Assembly: GCA_014898425.1 (NCBI GenBank)
Contig: RCSZ01000003.1
Span: 3,038,001 to 3,102,000 of the forward strand
Origin: Botryotinia globosa
Lineage: Eukaryota > Ascomycota > Leotiomycetes > Helotiales > Sclerotiniaceae
Direction: 5' to 3'
DNA: 64,000 nt
Part shown: positions 59,547 through 64,000 of the stretch, piece after piece
How the letters are laid out: each line of letters opens with the position of its first letter
Position numbering within the stretch: position 1 is the first letter of the stretch
Translations under genes and position numbers: made by a program
Notes under the pieces: model-generated
What the model was told of the DNA's origin: nothing
The model's input: the letters and a program-made list of their open reading frames with translations, nothing else
Databases searched by the model: none

Positions 59547-60596
59547 CTATGCTGGAAGAGTGTTGTTTGGTAGGGTCCCAAATCCACTCGGGAATATATA
59601 AGTCCCACTGGCAACATCTTTTGCAATTGTCGCATTCGGCTTGGTATAAGTCTCAATATCGAAACCCAATGACTTTCCCACGGCAACATCGATTAATCCA
59701 CTGACAATGTTTCCGAACAAAACACTTCCGGCAGCATTAATGTGTGTGAAATCCGTTGGTTTCAAGTTATACGTCGCGGCATTAGTCGCTCCAATAGCAT
59801 CGACATAGTCTGTGGATGCGCGGTTGAGATCTATGTACAAGGATCCGATCGATTTAGCAACAGCGATGGTAGCATTGGCTTGTACGGCAAGATCTTCCTT
59901 GGCAAGACCTGAACTATTGAAGCTTCGGCGGGTAAGAGAAGTGACGAGGATCTAAGTACCAAGGTTAGTTATCTCTGTTGTATATTGAGATTGTCGATAG
60001 CACCCCTCTGCTGGAGTTTCTGGTCTCCAATGGGTAACCCTCCGTGTTTCCGACACCAAGATGTGATGGCGGCATTTGAATATGCCCCGATGTAGAGACT
60101 CGAGTCTATGAAAGAGTATTGACTTACTGGAGTTCCACCAGCCGCTACTACATCCTCCGCCATGTTCTTCAGATTGGTCATGTACTCCGCAACTGAGATA
60201 TTTGCTGTTGCCTTTTGATCATTGTGACCGAACTGATTCACGGGTCAACAACATCTCATCACTTTTTTCCATTTCGCCAAAACCTACTTGAATTGTAACA
60301 AAAGTTGTATAGTTTGCCTTGTACTTTGCTACAGATGCCAATACTTTCGCCCAATCGCCACCATTCACGTAGCTTACAGTCGTTGCACCATTGTGTCCAT
60401 AATTGATGCCTCCGGCTCCATTGCGAAGGGTAGCTAGAAAGCCATTGCCCCATCCACCACCTGTCAAACCTGCATTCTGAACGGCCGTTGTTGAATCACC
60501 GGCAAGTAGAAATGCTGGTGGTGCTGCACTGTAAACGGGAGATGCGAATAATGTAGTAGCCAGGCCGGTTAAAAGCAGTCCAAGATTTCGAACCAT
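59547..60596 (-). CDS. Rhamnogalacturonan acetylesterase-type SGNH hydrolase (CE12), secreted, 272 aa
   Basis: Removes acetyl groups from pectic rhamnogalacturonan outside the cell. Exons are 60596-60288, 60232-60128 and 59951-59547 (819 nt). Signal peptide: residues 1-23 (LLLTGLATTLFASPVYS). SGNH blocks are intact: FLLAGDSTTAV (Ser35), GGGWGNGF, IQFGHNDQK (Asn107) and TDFTHIN (Asp205, His208). The second intron is long (176 bp) and partly open, so an unspliced reading would run on to a stop. An ...NTTLPA-like Asn-rich C-terminus follows SGFGTLPN. It could act on another acetylated polysaccharide, but CE12 is the best fit. Confidence 0.9.
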
Positions 60597-61496
60597 TTTG
60601 GGAGTATTGAAAAGTTGTCGATTGGTCGATTGTCGAGATCACGGAGGGTATTTACTGCTTGACGACTGGTTCAATGAGCTTCAGGAGAGCAGATTCGGAT
60701 AGCTACTCGTGAGTGAGAGAGCAGGAATTTGGGGCGGCAGAGGCGGTAGAGGCGGTATATAAAGTATCATAAGATTACAAGCCAACATATAACCTATTCC
60801 TCCGACATTCGGTTCATGATCGGAAAATCTTTTCGGTGAATTATTGACCGATATCTATGTACGGAGTAACGGAGTAACGGAGTAGAGTACTGTACGAGTG
60901 TTTCCAAGACATGTGGTCGATATACTTGGCAGGTACTCGGACGAAGGCATTCATAATTCTTCCGGAGGGAGCGTTTTACCACCCCGGCCCCGAACCCCGC
61001 ATTGCCGCGTAACCCCACTTGTTTTGTTACAAGCAAAACTTTAATCGATCAAGTTAACCTGAAGCGTTGGATGGATTCGTTCGTTACTCTATTAATTACA
61101 GTTTTAGGCAAATTATTCTCATGCTCTAATAATCCTGTTTGTTTTACTTCAATACCCTTTGGACTCTCGATTTTAGAGCATGAGAGTAGGTAATTACTGT
61201 ACATGACTTTCGAAGGGCATGAGGGTAATGTACCGTAAAGTTTTCCTGTCCATCTGCCCATAGTATTTGGAATTATATATTTCAGATAATTATTAGATGA
61301 GAAAATCAAAGGGAGGCTCAGGGGGTCATGAGCGCCCTGATACTGACAGATTTCTGCATCCACGACCAGCATGACTGAAATTCTAGCATGCACCTCAAAT
61401 CAAACCAGTTTGATCATGCATAAAATTCAACAATCTTCTCCTCTCCCTCGGCGGATTGATGTTCATCTCAACCTGGTGTTCGGTTTCAAATGACAC
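60597..61496. other. Intergenic, esterase promoter and Rieske 3' side
   Basis: Contains GGCGGCAGAGGCGGTAGAGG (60733-60752) and tandem ACGGAGTA units (60860-60884). A 20-bp inverted pair is visible: TTCTCATGCTCTAATAATCC at 61117-61136 against ATTTTAGAGCATGAGAGTAG near 61170-61190. No gene is supported. Confidence 0.5.
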
Positions 61497-62115
61497 TTAT
61501 CCTATCCTTTGCTTCCTTCTGACCCAAACCTCCCTCTCTTCGTTCTCCGCTCCAGAAATTGGCCGTAGTTGAACTTCCCAGACTTTCAGCTTATAACTTC
61601 CTCGGTCGCCTTTGCCATGAATCAAATCAAAAGACCAGTCATGCTTTGGACATTGTATTCCTACACTCAACCGTATGCCGAAATCCTCAATGTCAAACGG
61701 TGTGCCTCGTGATAGTGGAAAAGAGGAATGTGGACAGCTCTACCAATTATTCAGCAGTAATTCATCGACTTTCGCGTGGAAATATGCCCTCAACTCTTCC
61801 ATAGAACAAAGATAAGTAAACTAAACTTACATGATCAACGGCATGAAACTTGCCTTGGTATTGAAACACTATAACTTGCTCCTTGAGTCCAGCTGCTACA
61901 GCATCATCAAGCTCGATTTCAACTGCTTGAGTACTGTTGGCAACAGGTACATGAAAGACTTTGCATCCAGGTACGAAAGAACCTTTGCATGGCAAGCGAT
62001 CGGATAGGACAGTATCTCCGGAGGCTGTAATGTTCGGAAAGGAAGATGTAGGGCCAGCTGGAAACCAAGCATCGCCAGATCGAGAAGTACCGACAAAAGG
62101 GTTGAAGAATGACAT
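61497..62115 (-). CDS. Small Rieske [2Fe-2S] protein, 175 aa
   Basis: Exons are 62115-61831 and 61739-61497 (528 nt), joined as VDH-SCPHSSFP. The N-terminus (MSFFNPFVGTSRSGDAWFPA) lacks a signal peptide. The iron-sulfur ligands are Cys97/His99 (SCPHSSFPLSRG) and Cys125/His128 (QCPKHDWSFDL), with a 25-residue spacing. GTPFDIEDFG and SYKLKVWEVQLRP complete a Rieske fold. The second box reads CPKHDW instead of the common CPxHGW. No catalytic mononuclear-iron domain follows, so it is a stand-alone ferredoxin-like Rieske protein, a form common in ascomycetes and of unknown electron partner. The intron is GTAAGT...GGTAG. Confidence 0.88.
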
Positions 62116-64000
62116 GGCTATATTGATATTGATAGTGGTTTGTCATTAAAACTACTATCAATCTCTACCCCGTGGTGCTTTTCCCTGTGGTGTTGAAAAT
62201 CCAAGCCGAGACTTCTATTCTGCAACTTTTACTTAAAAGCTTGCTATCTATTGGTAACCACTCCCTAGTGATCCCGTTCCTCGAAACAGCCCTTCGCAGC
62301 GCGAACCGTATTTTGCATTGAGGGTGAAACAATAGATGATCCTCCTCAACTCTTAGGATTGAAGATGTTGGAACCCATGGAAAAATCTCGATAGGTAATT
62401 CTTATCATGGAATTGCGCCACATTGAGACATGTCCTCGGATTAGGTCATCCTTCAGCCACGTACATATCACACCCGGACCCGTGGACAATGTTTCTTCCC
62501 CTGAAAGCATCATGTACTCTCGAGTCTCGACGACTACCTGGGTTGAGTTTGTGGTCTCGACGACTACCTGGGTTGAGTTTGTGGTCTCTCGGTGTTCTTA
62601 ACTCACAATTCAGACATATTCAAAGGCGCCCCGGATTCCCTCGTACTCATATTTGCCCTTTTTGACAGCTGCACGTTTCCTTATATATACCTTATAGGGA
62701 ATTGGGGCAATTTAGATCGGTTCTATATCGGATATTCAATTATATTACAACTATCAGATGCATCTCGTTTGATTTTAATTTAGATTGTAATTCTTATAAT
62801 TAGATATTCAAAACGAATATAAATTAGATACTTATAAAACTCTCTATAATTATAGAATAAATATATTACTTAATAATACTTTATAATCTTAAAAATTAAA
62901 ATATTAAATAAAAATTATTTAAAACTTTAACATATAAAATATAATAATAAATTCTTTATATATAATTTTTATATATATTTATTGATATCTATTGAATTAA
63001 TAAAGGGGAAAAGAATATATTTAAATTTACGCTTTAATTCAAGATATATTCGATGATCTTTATATTGATTTTAATTTATTAACTATTTTCATTTTCAATT
63101 ATTTATTCATTTTAAAATATTGAAAAACTATAATTTCAATTTAAATCTAATTAAAAATGCAGGTTTAAAAATTTAAATAGTTGTATATCAGTCCTGAAAA
63201 CCCCTTATTTCCTATACGGTACCTCCTTGCTTTAAAGTTTACATCTATCAACTGGCTTAGCGTACGTCACTGTCTACTCCCATATTTCGAATGATGGATG
63301 TCGGCAGCTATCGTTGGAGTTCAAATATCCTTATGCTTGCCGCAACTCAACTTTAATTCCCGAGGTCATCAATGTCATACGATCCTTTCTCCACCGGAGA
63401 AATGAGTCTCATTCTTGCTTCTTTGAGCGGCTCGTTCCGATCGCGCACCCCCAAATCTGAAACATATCCATGTCAAAAGAATCCATGATACTCGTCGTGC
63501 CACCCAAAAGGATGTGAAGATGGAGTGGCTCCTCACGTGCCCCAAGGTGATCTTCTTCAGTTACAACGGAAGCTACGTCCTTGTCTAGTCAGTTCGTCCC
63601 TTCTTTTCGGATGCTTTGGCGGTATGAATAACCGACATCAAAGCAAAAGCCATTCGGGTGCCCTTTGGATTGATGAGAAGCAATTCATCTCAAGTAGATC
63701 TAGGGTTCATTTCTACTAGTAAGGAAGTACATGACCTCGTATACGAGGTAGTTGAGTACCAGCCCTCGCACGGCCGTAGTCAACAAAAGATATCAAGTGC
63801 TACAAACCTCGTCTTGTGGTTTTCCGGCAGCAGCTGTGAGAGATCTTCGTGATTGAACCAAGAAACTTACATTGGGAAAGTCATTTATATTGATTCATCT
63901 ACTCTGGCTCACGTGGGATATTGGAGCATTATGGTTTGTGAGTGATGAGCGGGACGAACAGAGGCTGAAACGCTCCCTAGTATTGATTATCCATACTGGG
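62116..64000. other. Gene-poor right end of the window
   Basis: Contains the Rieske promoter, a 30-bp tandem duplication at 62524-62583, and a strongly AT-rich stretch at ~62690-63190 that looks RIP-affected but has no recognisable ends. Open frames at 63525-63852 show no domain. A gene running off the right edge cannot be excluded. Confidence 0.45.
62524..62583. repeat. 30-bp tandem duplication
   Basis: Two exact consecutive copies of a 30-bp unit beginning GTCTCGACGACTACCTGGG; a partial third start (GTCTC) follows. Confidence 0.9.

Overview
The window looks like nuclear DNA of a filamentous ascomycete. Genes are intron-poor to moderately split, with short introns (about 50-180 bp) and GTANGT-like donors. 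Coding DNA is near 45% GC by eye, and it is broken by very AT-rich blocks holding repeats mutated by C-to-T/G-to-A transitions (RIP). The proteins and the plant cell-wall enzymes (GH115 glucuronidase, rhamnogalacturonan acetylesterase) suggest a plant-associated Leotiomycete, perhaps Sclerotiniaceae such as Botrytis, Sclerotinia or Monilinia. That placement is inference from remembered family resemblance, not a search.

Layout. 1-1371 holds the C-terminal part of SLX4. 2250-2940 is a small secreted protein with two introns. 3544-10847 is a nested transposon: a RIP-ruined Ty3/gypsy chromovirus (3772-10357, 150-bp LTRs, 5-bp target duplication) inside a Harbinger-like MITE. A second, uninterrupted and inverted MITE copy lies at 14155-14863. 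Between them are two decayed copies of a 2EXR/F-box-like gene. 15275-15971 is probably another TIR element. 17094-19163 is NAD-malic enzyme (minus), 21242-22852 a BuGZ/ZNF207-type zinc-finger protein, 24066-28021 a seven-exon GH115 enzyme, and 28500-33401 a full-size ABC-A transporter (minus). 36709-39234 holds a tandem pair of orphan paralogues, one of which has gained a 25-residue repeat array. 39747-41084 is a type II membrane glycosyltransferase-like protein (minus), and 41461-42566 a composite AT-rich repeat. 44014-44931 is a membrane protein with seven 20-residue repeats (minus), and 45958-46620 an ABC-C transporter relic. 47182-48666 is VTA1 (minus), 49193-50781 a protein disulfide isomerase, 51094-51974 exosome SKI6/RRP41 (minus), 53028-53988 a single-pass membrane protein with a PAN/apple-like end, and 54140-56778 an OPT oligopeptide transporter (minus). 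58487-59238 holds two MITEs, 59547-60596 a CE12-type esterase (minus), and 61497-62115 a small Rieske protein (minus). The rest is gene-free and partly AT-rich.

The genes do not form one pathway. Housekeeping functions (DNA repair, MVB sorting, RNA decay, ER folding, spindle-type zinc finger, malate metabolism) are mixed with accessory functions (secreted enzymes, transporters, orphan repeat proteins). Introns were placed by hand. For every multi-exon gene listed, the exon lengths sum to a multiple of three and read through to one stop.
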